Source of the DNA: Nocardioides ochotonae
GTDB lineage: Bacteria > Actinomycetota > Actinomycetes > Propionibacteriales > Nocardioidaceae
Length of the DNA stretch: 64,000 bases
Direction of reading: 5' to 3'
Assembly: GCF_011420305.2 (NCBI RefSeq)
Contig: NZ_CP061769.1
Location: 1,351,001 to 1,415,000, forward strand
In this document: positions 1 to 9,839 of the stretch, one piece after another
Position numbering within the stretch: the first letter of the stretch is position 1
Layout: the number at the start of each line of letters is the position of its first letter
Notes under the pieces: model-generated
Told to the model about the DNA's origin: nothing
Database searches by the model: none
What the model saw: only the letters and a program-made list of their open reading frames with translations
Program-made: the position numbers and the translations under genes

Positions 1-1659
1 ACCGGCGACGTCGCGATCATGATGGTCGAGGCGGAGGCCACCGAGACCACCTTCGACAAGGTCCAGAACGGCGCCCAGGCGCCCACCGAGGAGGTCGTGG
101 CCTCGGGCCTCGACGCCGCGAAGCCCTTCATCAAGCAGCTCTGCGAGGCGCAGAGCGAGCTGGCGAACGTGGCCGCGAAGCCGGTCCAGGACTTCCCGAT
201 CTTCCTCGACTACGAGGACGACGTCTTCGCTGCCGTCGAGTCCGCCGCGCGCGAGGACCTCGCCGCCGCGATGAAGATCGCCGACAAGGGCGAGCGCGAG
301 GAGCGCACCGACGAGATCAAGGCCTCGCTCATCGAGCGCCTCGCCGGCCAGTTCGAGGGCCGCGAGAAGGAGATCGGCGCGGCGTTCCGCTCGCTGAACA
401 AGCAGCTGGTCCGCGAGAGCATCCTGCGCGACAAGATCCGCATCGACGGCCGCGGCCTCGCCGACATCCGTCCGCTGCACGCCGAGGTCGGCGTGATCCC
501 GCGCGTGCACGGCTCCGCGCTGTTCGAGCGTGGCGAGACCCAGATCCTGGGCGTCACCACCCTCGACATGCTCAAGATGGAGCAGCAGCTCGACACCCTC
601 TCCCCGGAGAAGTCGCGCCGCTACATGCACAAGTACGTCTTCCCGCCGTTCTCGACCGGCGAGACCGGCCGGGTCGGCTCCCCGAAGCGTCGCGAGGTCG
701 GCCACGGCGCCCTGGCGCGCCGCGCGCTCCTGCCGGTGCTCCCGGACCGCGAGGTCTTCCCCTACGCGATCCGTCAGCTCTCCGAGGCGATGGGCTCCAA
801 CGGCTCGACCTCGATGGGCTCGGTCTGCGCCTCGACCCTGTCGCTGCTCCAGGCCGGTGTGCCGCTGAAGGCCTCCGTCGCGGGCATCGCGATGGGCCTG
901 GTCTCCGGTGAGATCGACGGCCAGACGCAGTACGTCGCGCTGACCGACATCCTCGGCGCCGAGGACGCGTTCGGCGACATGGACTTCAAGGTCGCCGGCA
1001 CCCGCGAGTTCGTCACCGCGCTCCAGCTCGACACCAAGCTCGACGGCATCCCCGCCGAGGTCCTGGCCGCCGCGCTGACCCAGGCGCGCGACGCCCGCCA
1101 CGCGATCCTCGACGTCATGGCCGAGGCCATCGACGAGCCGGAGGAGATGTCCTCCACCGCGCCGCGGATCATCAGCGTCAAGATCCCCGTGGACAAGATC
1201 GGCGAGGTCATCGGCCCGAAGGGCAAGGTGATCAACCAGATCCAGGACGACACCGGCGCCTCCATCTCCATCGAGGACGACGGCACCATCTACATCGGTG
1301 CCACCAACGGTGACGCGGCCGACGCGGCCCGCGCGGCGATCAACGCGATCGCCAACCCGACGATGCCCGAGGTCGGCGAGCGCTACCTCGGCACCGTCGT
1401 GAAGACGACGAACTTCGGTGCGTTCGTCTCGCTCATGCCGGGCCGGGACGGCCTGCTGCACATCAGCAAGCTGCGCCCGCTCGCGGGTGGCAAGCGCGTC
1501 GAGGCCGTCGAGGACGTCGTCTCCGTCGGTCAGAAGATCCAGGTCCAGATCGGCGAGATCGACGACCGCGGCAAGCTCTCCCTCATCCCCGTGGTCGAGG
1601 AGACCGCCGGTGAGGGCGAGACCGCGGAGCCGGCCGCCGAGGCGACCGAGGAGGCCTGA
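1..1659 (+). CDS. pnp: Polyribonucleotide nucleotidyltransferase, 3' part
   Basis: PNPase is the phosphorolytic 3'-5' exoribonuclease of bacterial mRNA turnover. The frame is open at base 1, so the N-terminus lies outside the window; 552 residues are present of a usual 740 or so. Visible in order: the linker helices, the second RNase PH domain (starting near [14 protein letters not shown], with [12 protein letters not shown] and [13 protein letters not shown] in the active-site region), a KH domain ([12 protein letters not shown]) and an S1 domain ([20 protein letters not shown]), ending in an acidic Glu/Ala tail. It stops at TGA 1657-1659. A strong hairpin follows 24 bases later, so this is the 3' end of its transcript or an attenuation point before the M16 peptidase gene, an order also found in other actinobacteria. 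Confidence 0.97.
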   Translation, partial: TGDVAIMMVEAEATETTFDKVQNGAQAPTEEVVASGLDAAKPFIKQLCEAQSELANVAAKPVQDFPIFLDYEDDVFAAVESAAREDLAAAMKIADKGEREERTDEIKASLIERLAGQFEGREKEIGAAFRSLNKQLVRESILRDKIRIDGRGLADIRPLHAEVGVIPRVHGSALFERGETQILGVTTLDMLKMEQQLDTLSPEKSRRYMHKYVFPPFSTGETGRVGSPKRREVGHGALARRALLPVLPDREVFPYAIRQLSEAMGSNGSTSMGSVCASTLSLLQAGVPLKASVAGIAMGLVSGEIDGQTQYVALTDILGAEDAFGDMDFKVAGTREFVTALQLDTKLDGIPAEVLAAALTQARDARHAILDVMAEAIDEPEEMSSTAPRIISVKIPVDKIGEVIGPKGKVINQIQDDTGASISIEDDGTIYIGATNGDAADAARAAINAIANPTMPEVGERYLGTVVKTTNFGAFVSLMPGRDGLLHISKLRPLAGGKRVEAVEDVVSVGQKIQVQIGEIDDRGKLSLIPVVEETAGEGETAEPAAEATEEA

Positions 1660-1683
1660 CCTCCACGTGGCTGACGCCAACAC

Positions 1684-1719
1684 GACGACCGGCCCGCAGG
1701 CGACTGCGGGCCGGTCGTC
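1684..1719 (+). terminator. 16-bp perfect hairpin after pnp
   Basis: Bases 1684-1699 pair perfectly with 1704-1719 (arm GACGACCGGCCCGCAG) around a GCGA (GNRA-type) tetraloop. No T-tract follows, which is common for actinobacterial terminators. It lies between pnp and the M16 peptidase, downstream of one possible GTG start (1667) of the latter. Confidence 0.7.
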
Positions 1720-1747
1720 CGGTTCCCGGGGCATTTCGCCCACGATC

Positions 1748-3100
1748 GTGTCCGGCGCCGAGCAGGAGCCGGGCACCACGATCACTGTCCAGACGGTCAC
1801 CGACGCCTCCGGCCAGGTGACCTCCGAGATCCGCCGTACCGTCCTTCCGGGCGGGCTGCGGGTGATCAGCGAGCGCCTCGCCGGGGTGCGCTCCGCCAGC
1901 GTCGGCGTGTGGGTCGGGGTGGGCTCGCGCGACGAGACCGCCACCCTCCACGGCTGCTCGCACTTCCTCGAGCACCTGCTCTTCAAGGGCACCGGCAGCC
2001 GCTCCGCGTTCGACATCTCCATCGAGCTCGACGCAGTGGGCGGGGAGTTCAACGCCTTCACCGCCAAGGAGTACACCTGCTTCCACGCCCGGGTCCTTGA
2101 CGAGGACCTGCCGCTGGCCGTCGACGTGCTCGGCGACATGATCACCGACTCGCTGATCACGCCGGAGGACGTCGAGGCCGAACGCGACGTGATCCTCGAC
2201 GAGATCGCGATGCACGACGACGACCCCGACGACGTGGTGCACAACCTCTTCGCCGAGCAGGCCTTCGGCGCGGACACGCCGCTGGGCCGCGGGATCGCCG
2301 GCACGATGGAGTCGATCGCGGCGCTCAGCCGTGAGCAGATCCACGACTTCTACCGCGCGCACTACCGCGCGGCGACGATGGTCGTGTCGGTGGCCGGCAA
2401 CGTCGACCACGACGCGCTGGTCGAGCAGGTCCGCGTCGCCTTCGGGCGCAACGACTTCCTCTCCGGCGACGAGCGTCCGGTCCCGCCGCGCGGGGCGACC
2501 GGCCCGGTGCCGGTGCACTCCGGCGCGGCCAGCACCACCCGGCCCTTCGAGCAGGTCAACGTCGTGCTCGGCATGGCGGGGATCCGGCGCGACGACGAGC
2601 GCCGCTACGCGCTCGGGGTGCTCAACACCGCGCTCGGCGGCGGCACGTCGAGCCGACTGTTCCAGGAGGTGCGCGAGCGCCGCGGTCTGGCGTACTCGGT
2701 CTACTCCTTCGGCAGCCACCACGCCGACGCCGGACTGGTCGGGGTGTCGGTCGGCTGCCTGCCGGCCAAGCTCGACGACGTCCTGGCCGTGGTCCGTGAC
2801 GAGCTGGCCAAGGTGGCGGCCGACGGCATCACCGCCGAGGAGCTCGCCCGCGGCAAGGGCCAGCTGCGCGGCGGCCTGGTCCTCGGTCTCGAGGACTCCG
2901 GGTCCCGGATGTCGCGGCTGGGCAAGGGCGAGCTGGTGCACGACGAGCTGCTGAGCATCGACGAGGTGCTCGCCCGCATCGACGCGGTCACCCTCGATGA
3001 CGTGCGCGAGGTCGCGGCCACCGTGTTCGGCGGCCCGGAGATCCTCGCCGTGGTCGGTCCCGAGGGCGGCGAGGCCACCTCGGACGAGACACCCGCCTGA
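1748..3100 (+). CDS. M16 family zinc peptidase (PepR-like)
   Basis: Insulinase/processing-peptidase family protein. The inverted zinc motif HFLEH (in SHFLEHLLFKG) and the downstream EAERDVILDEIAMHDDD segment, which supplies the third ligand, are present. The N-terminal catalytic M16 domain is followed by the inactive C-terminal M16 domain (RRYALGVLNTALGGGTSSRLFQEVRERRGLAYSV region). The start is uncertain. GTG 1748 lies after the hairpin and gives about 36 residues before the conserved VLPGGLRV; GTG 1667 has a better ribosome site (GGAGG at about 1651-1655) but would place the whole hairpin inside the coding region. GTG 1817 is also possible. The pnp-M16 neighbourhood is conserved in actinobacteria (Rv2783c/Rv2782c in M. 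tuberculosis). The substrate is unknown. Confidence 0.9.
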   Translation: MSGAEQEPGTTITVQTVTDASGQVTSEIRRTVLPGGLRVISERLAGVRSASVGVWVGVGSRDETATLHGCSHFLEHLLFKGTGSRSAFDISIELDAVGGEFNAFTAKEYTCFHARVLDEDLPLAVDVLGDMITDSLITPEDVEAERDVILDEIAMHDDDPDDVVHNLFAEQAFGADTPLGRGIAGTMESIAALSREQIHDFYRAHYRAATMVVSVAGNVDHDALVEQVRVAFGRNDFLSGDERPVPPRGATGPVPVHSGAASTTRPFEQVNVVLGMAGIRRDDERRYALGVLNTALGGGTSSRLFQEVRERRGLAYSVYSFGSHHADAGLVGVSVGCLPAKLDDVLAVVRDELAKVAADGITAEELARGKGQLRGGLVLGLEDSGSRMSRLGKGELVHDELLSIDEVLARIDAVTLDDVREVAATVFGGPEILAVVGPEGGEATSDETPA

Positions 3101-3118
3101 CGAGCCCGTGGGCCGGGG

Positions 3119-3676
3119 TCAGCGCGCCAGCACGACGACGGCGGCGCAGGCCCCGGCCCACAGCACGCTCGCGAAGGTGCCGATGATGAACCGCTCGGCG
3201 GCACCGGTGCGTACGCCGTCCTCCGCCGCCCGCAGCTCGGGGTAGCGCCCGAAGGCCTTGACGGCGAGCACCACCGCGATCCCCTCGGGCCACCCGGCCA
3301 CGAGCGAGGCGAAGACGGCTGCCCGCTCGAGGACCCCGATCCAGGTCCCACCGCGCAGCACCGACCCGGCCCCCTGGGTCGTGGTCGTGCTCCCGTCGGC
3401 GCGGGGGCGGTCCACCAGCGCGAACAGGCGCGCGGTCACGGGCCCACCGCCCAGCACCGCGCTCGCGGCACCGAGGACCACCAGCAGCGCCGTGGCGGCG
3501 CGCGCGCCGGTGTCGACGTCGGTGGGGGTCGCCGCGACGCCCCCGGCGGCGGCGAGCAGCAGCAGCGCCGCAGGGGTCCACACGTCGCGCCCGGTGCGGG
3601 TCCACGACAGCGCCGCCGCCACGGTGGTGGCGGCGAGCAGTGCGGTGACGAGCTGTCCCCAGTTCTCCGGACTCAT
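3119..3676 (-). CDS. Membrane protein, DUF3307-like C-terminus
   Basis: 185 residues with four or more hydrophobic segments (about residues 6-26, 33-52, 60-80 and the last 70). The C-terminal part, with GTWIGVLERAAV, AVKAFGRYPEL and AAERFIIGTF, resembles the C-terminal pattern of DUF3307 membrane proteins, which often sit beside SatD-family genes. Its ATG overlaps the stop of the upstream satD-like gene as ATGA (3673-3676), so the two are translationally coupled. The substrate or role is not known. The first in-frame ATG of the longer reading frame lies far inside the neighbouring gene and was not used. Confidence 0.75.
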   Translation of the reverse strand: MSPENWGQLVTALLAATTVAAALSWTRTGRDVWTPAALLLLAAAGGVAATPTDVDTGARAATALLVVLGAASAVLGGGPVTARLFALVDRPRADGSTTTTQGAGSVLRGGTWIGVLERAAVFASLVAGWPEGIAVVLAVKAFGRYPELRAAEDGVRTGAAERFIIGTFASVLWAGACAAVVVLAR

Positions 3677-4296
3677 GTGCCCATCCCAGCACGGCTCGTC
3701 CCAGCATCGGCCACCCTCAGCAGGGGAGTGGCGAGGTGGGTGACGAGCTCGCGGGCGCGCCGTCCCTCGGCGAGGCCGGCGGCCTGGGCACGCTGGCTGA
3801 CCGCCGACTGGCTGATGCCCAGGCGGCGCCCGATCTCCTCGTGCGTGAGGCCCTGGTCGGCGAGGTCCACGACCTCCCAGCCCCGCGGCGTACGACGCGC
3901 GAGGACGGCGGCCCACAGCCACAGCGCCGACTCCAGCTGACGGGCGTCGGCGGTGTCGCCCTGGACGCGCAGGTGCCAGGGGCTGTTCTTGGCGCGCTCG
4001 ACCGACTCGCGGGCGTGGAGGTACGCCGGGCCGCGCCCGGCGCGCGCGTGGGCGGGCAGCGGCTCCTCGACGGCGCCGGCGCCCAGGCCGATGTGCCAGG
4101 CGTCGTCGCGCAGCAGCGGCTCGAGCACGAGGGCGAGGTGCTCGGGGCGGTCCAGCACGCCCTGCACCTCATCCCCGACGGTGCGCTCCAGGGGACGCAG
4201 GAGCGGCACCTCGGCCGTGACCTCCAGGGCGCGGGGGACCAGATCGGCTCGCGACCGGCTGGAGCGCTGGTCGACGGTGAGCACGATCACGGTCAT
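3673..4296 (-). CDS. SatD-like HTH regulatory protein
   Basis: 207-residue soluble protein. It begins TVIVLTVDQRSSRSRADL, resembling the SatD-family opening, and ends with a clear helix-turn-helix (LTHEEIGRRLGISQSAVSQR). ATG 4296 is preferred over GTG 4302, because GGAGG at 4306-4302 then lies five bases upstream; the GTG would overlap that site. It is the first gene of a two-gene operon with the coupled membrane protein. Upstream lies a promoter whose spacer is a perfect palindrome, so autoregulation by this protein is likely but inferred. SatD proteins have no firmly established biochemical role. Confidence 0.75.
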   Translation of the reverse strand: MTVIVLTVDQRSSRSRADLVPRALEVTAEVPLLRPLERTVGDEVQGVLDRPEHLALVLEPLLRDDAWHIGLGAGAVEEPLPAHARAGRGPAYLHARESVERAKNSPWHLRVQGDTADARQLESALWLWAAVLARRTPRGWEVVDLADQGLTHEEIGRRLGISQSAVSQRAQAAGLAEGRRARELVTHLATPLLRVADAGTSRAGMGT

Positions 4297-4328
4297 CGGC
4301 ACCTCCGGAAAGCGTCGGTTCAGTGCCG

Positions 4329-4358
4329 AGCATGCATTAGGAAATTTCCTAATGTCAA
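4329..4358 (-). promoter_or_regulatory. Promoter with 18-bp palindromic operator
   Basis: On the minus strand a consensus -35 TTGACA (4358-4353) is followed by the perfect palindrome ATTAGGAAATTTCCTAAT (4336-4353, sharing one base with the -35) and a -10-like CATGCT (4334-4329), with an 18-base spacer. The palindrome therefore occupies the core promoter. It reads toward the satD-like gene, whose start is 33 bases further on. It is an A+T island in a GC-rich genome. Confidence 0.75.
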
Positions 4359-4363
4359 GGAGG

Positions 4364-4383
4364 GATAAGGGAAAACCCTTATC
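4364..4383 (-). terminator. Hairpin at the end of the methyltransferase gene
   Basis: GATAAGGG (4364-4371) pairs with CCCTTATC (4376-4383) around a four-base loop (TTTT on the minus strand). The stem contains the TAA stop codon (4381-4379) of the methyltransferase gene. It probably insulates that gene from the satD-like promoter just downstream. Confidence 0.5.
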
Positions 4384-4894
4384 GACGGCCGATGATCCCG
4401 ACGACCGCCGGGTTCTTCTGCTCGACGACCGAGACTCGGAAGCCGCCTTGGGCGAGCGCCGCCGACGCCTTCGACACGACGGTGGGCATCTGGTCGGGGA
4501 ACTTCACCTCGAAGAACAAGAAGACCGCGCCACCGGGCAGCACGCGCTCGTGCAGCAGGGCGATCTCGTCGGCGCAGTCACGCACCCAGAACAGGTTGAC
4601 GTTGAAGGCGTAGACCTTGTTGAGCCGCTTGACCGGCACACGCAGCGTCGCGAGGTCGATCTGGCGCACCGTCAGCCGGCCGGCCTCCACGAAGCGCGCA
4701 CAGCGGCGCTTCGTGCGGTCCACGCCGGACTCCGACCGGTCGATGGCGAAGAGCTTGCCGGTCGTCAACCGGGAGCAGATCGCCTCCGCTCCAGCACCGG
4801 GACCACAGCCGATCTCCAGGACGTGGTCGGCCGGCTGGACGTCCATGAAGTCAACTGCCCAGCGAATCCGCGCAGGGATCGTCTGCACCACCAT
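4379..4894 (-). CDS. Class I SAM-dependent methyltransferase
   Basis: 171 residues. The Rossmann SAM-binding motif I is clear (VLEIGCGPGAGAEAI, about residues 25-39), followed by an acidic motif II (FAIDRSESG) and a post-motif FNVNLFW. No substrate-specific domain is present, so the acceptor cannot be named. The gene stands alone, with a hairpin over its stop codon. It could be a small-molecule methylase or a resistance-type enzyme; nothing in the sequence decides. Confidence 0.85.
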   Translation of the reverse strand: MVVQTIPARIRWAVDFMDVQPADHVLEIGCGPGAGAEAICSRLTTGKLFAIDRSESGVDRTKRRCARFVEAGRLTVRQIDLATLRVPVKRLNKVYAFNVNLFWVRDCADEIALLHERVLPGGAVFLFFEVKFPDQMPTVVSKASAALAQGGFRVSVVEQKNPAVVGIIGRR

Positions 4895-5018
4895 GGGGTC
4901 AAGACTGCCAGACCCTGCGACCGCGTGGTGCCACCCGGTCCCCTACGTGCGCTGCATCTCACGCCGAGCGGTCTCGCCGGGCCCGTCCCGTCGGGGTTCC
5001 GCGGCCGCGACGTCCTAG

Positions 5019-5789
<771 letters not shown>

Positions 5790-5839
5790 GGTCCAGCGCG
5801 TCGAGGCGCGTAGGGGCCAGCGCGGTCAGGCCAGCGCGG

Positions 5840-6142
5840 TCAGGTCAGCGCGCGGAGCACCGCAGCGACCAGCGCCGAGCCGAACACCACGACCAGGAAC
5901 GGCGCACGCAGCACCAGCAGCACCGCGGCCGCGGCGAGCGCCGCCAGCCGCGCGTCGAGCACCAGCTCGCTGCCGCTGGCGGCCACCTGGACGGCGATCA
6001 GGGCGGCCAGGAGGGCCACCGGGATCAGGTCGGCCACCCGGCGTACCAGCGGGTGCTCCAGCACCCGTGGCGGGACGCTGAGGCCGGCCAGCTTGAGCAG
6101 GTAGCACCCCGCGGCGGCGAGGAGCACCGCGAGCCACGTCAC
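5840..6142 (-). CDS. azlD: AzlD family branched-chain amino acid exporter subunit
   Basis: 100-residue hydrophobic protein with three to four membrane segments, the usual AzlD size. It contains LAGLSVPPRVLEHPLVRRVADLIPVALL, typical of AzlD. Its GTG start overlaps the azlC stop as GTGA (6139-6142), which excludes the longer upstream starts. With AzlC it should form the small-large subunit pair that exports branched-chain amino acids or analogues; the specificity is inferred from the family. Confidence 0.88.
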   Translation of the reverse strand: MTWLAVLLAAAGCYLLKLAGLSVPPRVLEHPLVRRVADLIPVALLAALIAVQVAASGSELVLDARLAALAAAAVLLVLRAPFLVVVFGSALVAAVLRALT

Positions 6143-6846
6143 GATGCCTCCCCGGGGCGCCCGGGACGGCGCAGCAGCCCGGCGACCACCGCCACGGCGC
6201 CCGCGGCCAGCACCGGTACGCCGGCGGGCGTGAGCGGCACCGCGCCGAGGGCGACGGCCGCGGCGAGGACGGCGACGAGCCGGTGGTGCCAGCTGCCCAG
6301 GCGCGGCCACAGCAGCGCGAGGAAGGCCGCGCCCACCGCCGCGTCGAGCCCGTAGGTCGCCGGGTCGCCGATCGCGGTGCCGGCGACGGCACCGAGCAGG
6401 GTGAACAGGTTCCACAGCACGAAGATCGAGGCGCCGGTGGTCAGGAATCCCAGGCGCGCGGCCGGCACCGAGTCGCGGCCGACGCTCATCGCCGTGGACT
6501 CGTCGATCAGCAGGTGGGCGCCCAGCGCGCGCCGCCAGCCCCGCCAGCGCAGCAGCGGACCCACCTTGAGCCCGTAGAGGGTGTTGCGGGTGCCGAGGAG
6601 CAGCGCGGCGGCGGTGCCGGCCAGCGGGGCGCCGCCAGCGGCGACGACGCCCACGAGCGCGAACTGCGAGGCACCGGTGAACACCAGCAGCGACAGTGCG
6701 CAGGTCTGCCAGACGTCGAGGCCGGCCGCCACGGAGACGGCGCCGAACGACACGCCGTACGCGCCGGTGGCGATGCCGACGCCGAGGCTGTCGCGCACGA
6801 TCGCCGAGCGCTCCGAGGCGGGCAGCGCAGGGTCGGACGGGGACAC
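6139..6846 (-). CDS. azlC: AzlC family branched-chain amino acid exporter subunit
   Basis: 235 residues, multi-spanning inner-membrane protein. Family marks are PVAYGVSFG-like ATGAYGVSFGAVSVAAGLD, FTGASQFALVGV and the RNTLYGLKVGPLL segment. GTG 6846 is chosen because a -10 TAGGGT (6858-6853) lies six bases upstream, giving a leaderless mRNA. It is translationally coupled to azlD. Export of branched-chain amino acids is inferred from the family. Confidence 0.9.
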   Translation of the reverse strand: MSPSDPALPASERSAIVRDSLGVGIATGAYGVSFGAVSVAAGLDVWQTCALSLLVFTGASQFALVGVVAAGGAPLAGTAAALLLGTRNTLYGLKVGPLLRWRGWRRALGAHLLIDESTAMSVGRDSVPAARLGFLTTGASIFVLWNLFTLLGAVAGTAIGDPATYGLDAAVGAAFLALLWPRLGSWHHRLVAVLAAAVALGAVPLTPAGVPVLAAGAVAVVAGLLRRPGRPGEAS

Positions 6847-6923
6847 GCCGGGACCCTAACCGCCTTGACCTTCACGGGTCGGTCCAGGACCGTGGAACGG
6901 ACGTCCCGGCACGCGCGGGGCCG

Positions 6924-7142
6924 CTAGTGGCGGCGGGTGCGGGCGTGGCGCGGACGGCGCGGCTCGTGCGGGTCGTGCAGGAGCCGGTGGGCCACGCCGA
7001 GACCGGTCAGGGCGCCGATCGCGGCACCCAGCGAGGTGGGCAACGGTGTCGCCAGGGCGCTCCAGGCGCCGACGGTCGTCAGCGCGAGGATCGCCACGGT
7101 CGCCACGACGAGCTGGTGCAGACGGGGCAACGGGCCGAGCAT
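6924..7142 (-). CDS. Small two-segment membrane protein
   Basis: 72 residues starting MLGPLPRLHQLVV, with GAGAGGAC upstream as ribosome site. Two hydrophobic segments are separated by a short loop, and the tail is rich in His and Arg (HDPHEPRRPRHARTRRH). An ATG 54 bases upstream lacks a ribosome site. No family recognised. Upstream bases 7143-7298 contain nothing further that can be named. Confidence 0.55.
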   Translation of the reverse strand: MLGPLPRLHQLVVATVAILALTTVGAWSALATPLPTSLGAAIGALTGLGVAHRLLHDPHEPRRPRHARTRRH

Positions 7143-7298
7143 GCGAGGTCCTCTCTCCGGTGCGCGTGCGGGCGCGCGACCTCCATGGTGACGCATGTCA
7201 CCCCCCGGACAAGGCCTAAACGGGTGAAGTCGCCGAATCGGGCCGGACCACGGGGAGGGAGTCCGCCGGCCGGGGAGGCCCGGTGGGCGGTGCCGGGC

Positions 7299-7853
7299 TC
7301 AGCTCAGGGCGGTGTGCAGACGCACCTGGCGCACCCGGGTGACGCCGTCCCCCTCGAGGTCGAGCTCACGGTGCGCGCCGTCCGGTGCCCAGCCGGCCGA
7401 GGTGAGGAAGGCGCGCAGGGTGTCGTCCACCGACACCGCCCAGAGCACCGACCGGGTGAAGCGGTCCGCACGCATGGTGTCGACGGCCGCCTGGAGCAGT
7501 CGCGAGCCGTGCCCGGCGCCGCGGCGCTCGGGGTCCACGATCAACTCGGCGAGCTCGGCGTCCGCCACCGGGTCGCAGTCGGGGTCGCTCGCCGGTCCGG
7601 TGACCGCGAAGCCCACGACCCGGGCCCGCTCCAGGGCGACGAGCACCCGGTGGCGGGCGTCGCCCGGCTTGGCGAAGGCGGCCTCCCAGGCCTGGGTCGC
7701 GGCCGCCTCGGCCTCGGGACCACTGGGGAACGCCTCCGGCGGCACCAGGCCGGCGTAGGCCTGCGGCCAGGTGCGCAGCTGCAGCCGCGCGACGGCCGGG
7801 GCGTCCTCGGCCCAGGCGACGCGGACGGAGACGTCGGCGGTGGGGGAGCTCAT
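7299..7853 (-). CDS. GNAT family N-acetyltransferase
   Basis: 184 residues. The acetyl-CoA binding motif A is visible as [19 protein letters not shown] (about residues 104-122), followed by [19 protein letters not shown], the usual C-terminal strand-helix of the fold. The N-terminus ([20 protein letters not shown]) is the standard GNAT opening. The substrate cannot be predicted. It is divergent from the aldo/keto reductase gene, with 40 bases between the starts. Confidence 0.87.
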   Translation of the reverse strand: MSSPTADVSVRVAWAEDAPAVARLQLRTWPQAYAGLVPPEAFPSGPEAEAAATQAWEAAFAKPGDARHRVLVALERARVVGFAVTGPASDPDCDPVADAELAELIVDPERRGAGHGSRLLQAAVDTMRADRFTRSVLWAVSVDDTLRAFLTSAGWAPDGAHRELDLEGDGVTRVRQVRLHTALS

Positions 7854-7893
7854 GTGCGCATCCTTGCAGCCGCCGGCTGGCTATGGTCGGCCC

Positions 7894-8898
7894 ATGGAGT
7901 TTCGCAACCTCGGCGCGAGCGGTCTGAAGGTCTCGGCCATCTCGTACGGCAACTGGCTCACCCACGGCTCCCAGGTCGAGGAGGACGCCGCGCTCGCCTG
8001 CGTGCGCCGTGCCCTCGACGAGGGCATCACGACGTTCGACACCGCCGACGTCTACGCCAACACCGCGGCCGAGAGCGTGCTCGGCAAGGCGCTCGCCGGC
8101 GAGCGGCGCGAGAGCCTGGTGGTCTGCACCAAGGTCTACTGGCCCACCGGGCCGGGCGGGCCGAACGACCACGGGCTGTCGCGCAAGCACATCTCGGAGG
8201 CCATCGACGGCTCGCTGCGCCGCCTCGGTACCGACCACGTCGACCTCTACCAGGCGCACCGCTACGACCACGAGACGCCGCTGGAGGAGACGATGCTCGC
8301 CTTCGCCGACATCGTGCGTGCGGGCAAGGCGCTCTACATCGGGGTCTCGGAGTGGCGCGCGGAGGAGATCCGGGCCGCCGCCGAGCTGGCGCGCGAGCTG
8401 CGGGTGCCGCTGGTCTCGAACCAGCCGCAGTACAGCATGCTGTGGCGCGTCATCGAGGAGGAGGTCGTGCCGGCCAGCGTCGAGGCCGGGATGGGCCAGA
8501 TCGTGTGGTCCCCGATCGCCCAGGGCGTGCTGACCGGCAAGTACCTCCCCGGCGAGCAGCCGCCGTCCGGGTCGCGCGCCACCGACGACAAGGGCGGCGC
8601 GGACATGATCAGCCGCTGGATGCGCGACGACGTGCTCGAGCGGGTGCAGCTGCTGCGCCCGATCGCCGAGGACGCCGGGCTCACGATGGCCCAGCTCGCG
8701 GTCGCCTGGGTGCTGCAGAACCCGCACGTCTCCAGCGCGATCATCGGCGCCAGTCGTCCCGAGCAGGTCAGCGACAACGTCTTGGCCGCCGGCGTGCGCC
8801 TGGACGCCGACCTGATGCGCTCCATCGACGAGGTGCTGGTCGGCGTGGTCGAGCGGGACCCGGCGCGCACCCAGTCGCCCGCGTCGCGATCCTTCTGA
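7894..8898 (+). CDS. Aldo/keto reductase, Kv-beta/YghZ-like
   Basis: 334 residues, an NADPH-dependent oxidoreductase of the (beta/alpha)8 type. The catalytic tetrad can be placed: Asp and Tyr in [13 protein letters not shown], Lys in VVCTKVYW and His in LYQAHRYD. The NADP-binding end is [15 protein letters not shown]. The voltage-gated K+ channel beta-like subgroup is suggested by [20 protein letters not shown] and [15 protein letters not shown] 7894 is supported by -10 TATGGT (7882-7887), six bases upstream (leaderless). Confidence 0.92.
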   Translation: MEFRNLGASGLKVSAISYGNWLTHGSQVEEDAALACVRRALDEGITTFDTADVYANTAAESVLGKALAGERRESLVVCTKVYWPTGPGGPNDHGLSRKHISEAIDGSLRRLGTDHVDLYQAHRYDHETPLEETMLAFADIVRAGKALYIGVSEWRAEEIRAAAELARELRVPLVSNQPQYSMLWRVIEEEVVPASVEAGMGQIVWSPIAQGVLTGKYLPGEQPPSGSRATDDKGGADMISRWMRDDVLERVQLLRPIAEDAGLTMAQLAVAWVLQNPHVSSAIIGASRPEQVSDNVLAAGVRLDADLMRSIDEVLVGVVERDPARTQSPASRSF

Positions 8899-8908
8899 CG
8901 GCCTTCCG

Positions 8909-9826
8909 CTAGCCGGTGGAGGTGGCCCGTCCGGCCGGGGTCACGCCCGGGCCGGACGAGGTCGCCACGGTGCGGGCCTGCGCCCGCGCCAGGCGTACGG
9001 CGCCGTACGTCGAGACCAGCAGGCCGGCCAGCACCGCCCAGCCCCAGCCGGCACGCACGCCGTCGCCGAGCGTGAGCATCCCGACCGCGGCCGGGATGAA
9101 GGTCTGGCCCACGACCATCGGCGCCGAGGCGGCGGCGACCGCGCCGCTGCTCATCGCGCGGGAGTAGACCCAGAACGCCAGCAGGCTCAGCGACGGGACG
9201 GCCAGCGCGCACAGCACCGCCGGCCCGTCGAGGGGGAGCCGCACCCCGCGGACGGCGAGCGCGGACCCGGCATATCCCAGCCCGGCCAGCGCGCCCAGCC
9301 CGAGCCCGCCCAGGCTCCCCGCGCCGTGGGGCGGCCCGCCGGCGAGCCGGCGCCGCTCCCGCGACACGGTCGTGAAGGCGAGACCGGCGAGCACCACGAG
9401 ACCGGCCCACAACGCGGCGGCGAGCCACCAGCTGGAGACCGCCTCGCCGGCGCTGCCGGAGCCGGCCGCGAGCAGCACCAGTCCCGCGCTGACCAGGCCG
9501 ACCGAGCCCCACTGCTGCGCGTCGAGACGCTCGGCGACGCGGCGCGAGGCCAGCGCCGTCACCGGCAGCGACATCGCCACGGTCGCCTGGGCGAGGTAGA
9601 GCGGGAGCAGCCAGATCGCCACCGCGTGCAGCACGAAGCCCACGAGGTAGCAGACCAGCACCACCCAGATCCAGGCGTCGCGAACCGCGTGGCGCACGAA
9701 CTCCACCAGCGTGTCCAGCCGGAAGCCGCTGCGGCGTACGGCGTGGGCCTGCGCGACCGCGGCCAGGCCGAAGACCACGGCACTGCCCAGGCCGGCCGCC
9801 AGGCCGAGGACCTGGTCGGTGCTCAT
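8909..9826 (-). CDS. EamA/DMT-type transporter
   Basis: 305 residues with about ten hydrophobic helices in two repeated halves, as in drug/metabolite transporters. The half-end pattern LAQATVAMSLPVTALASRRVAERL and the second-half MVVGQTFIPAAVGMLTLGD fit the superfamily. It is convergent with the aldo/keto reductase (10 bases between stops) and about 13 bases downstream of the divergently oriented DUF3043 gene end. Substrate unknown. Confidence 0.8.
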   Translation of the reverse strand: MSTDQVLGLAAGLGSAVVFGLAAVAQAHAVRRSGFRLDTLVEFVRHAVRDAWIWVVLVCYLVGFVLHAVAIWLLPLYLAQATVAMSLPVTALASRRVAERLDAQQWGSVGLVSAGLVLLAAGSGSAGEAVSSWWLAAALWAGLVVLAGLAFTTVSRERRRLAGGPPHGAGSLGGLGLGALAGLGYAGSALAVRGVRLPLDGPAVLCALAVPSLSLLAFWVYSRAMSSGAVAAASAPMVVGQTFIPAAVGMLTLGDGVRAGWGWAVLAGLLVSTYGAVRLARAQARTVATSSGPGVTPAGRATSTG

Positions 9827-9839
9827 CGGGTCGCTGCGG

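Noticed and set aside
4336..4353. Iron (DtxR/IdeR) box
   Set aside because: TTAGG and CCTAA halves are separated by 6 bases, not 9, so it does not fit the 19-bp consensus.
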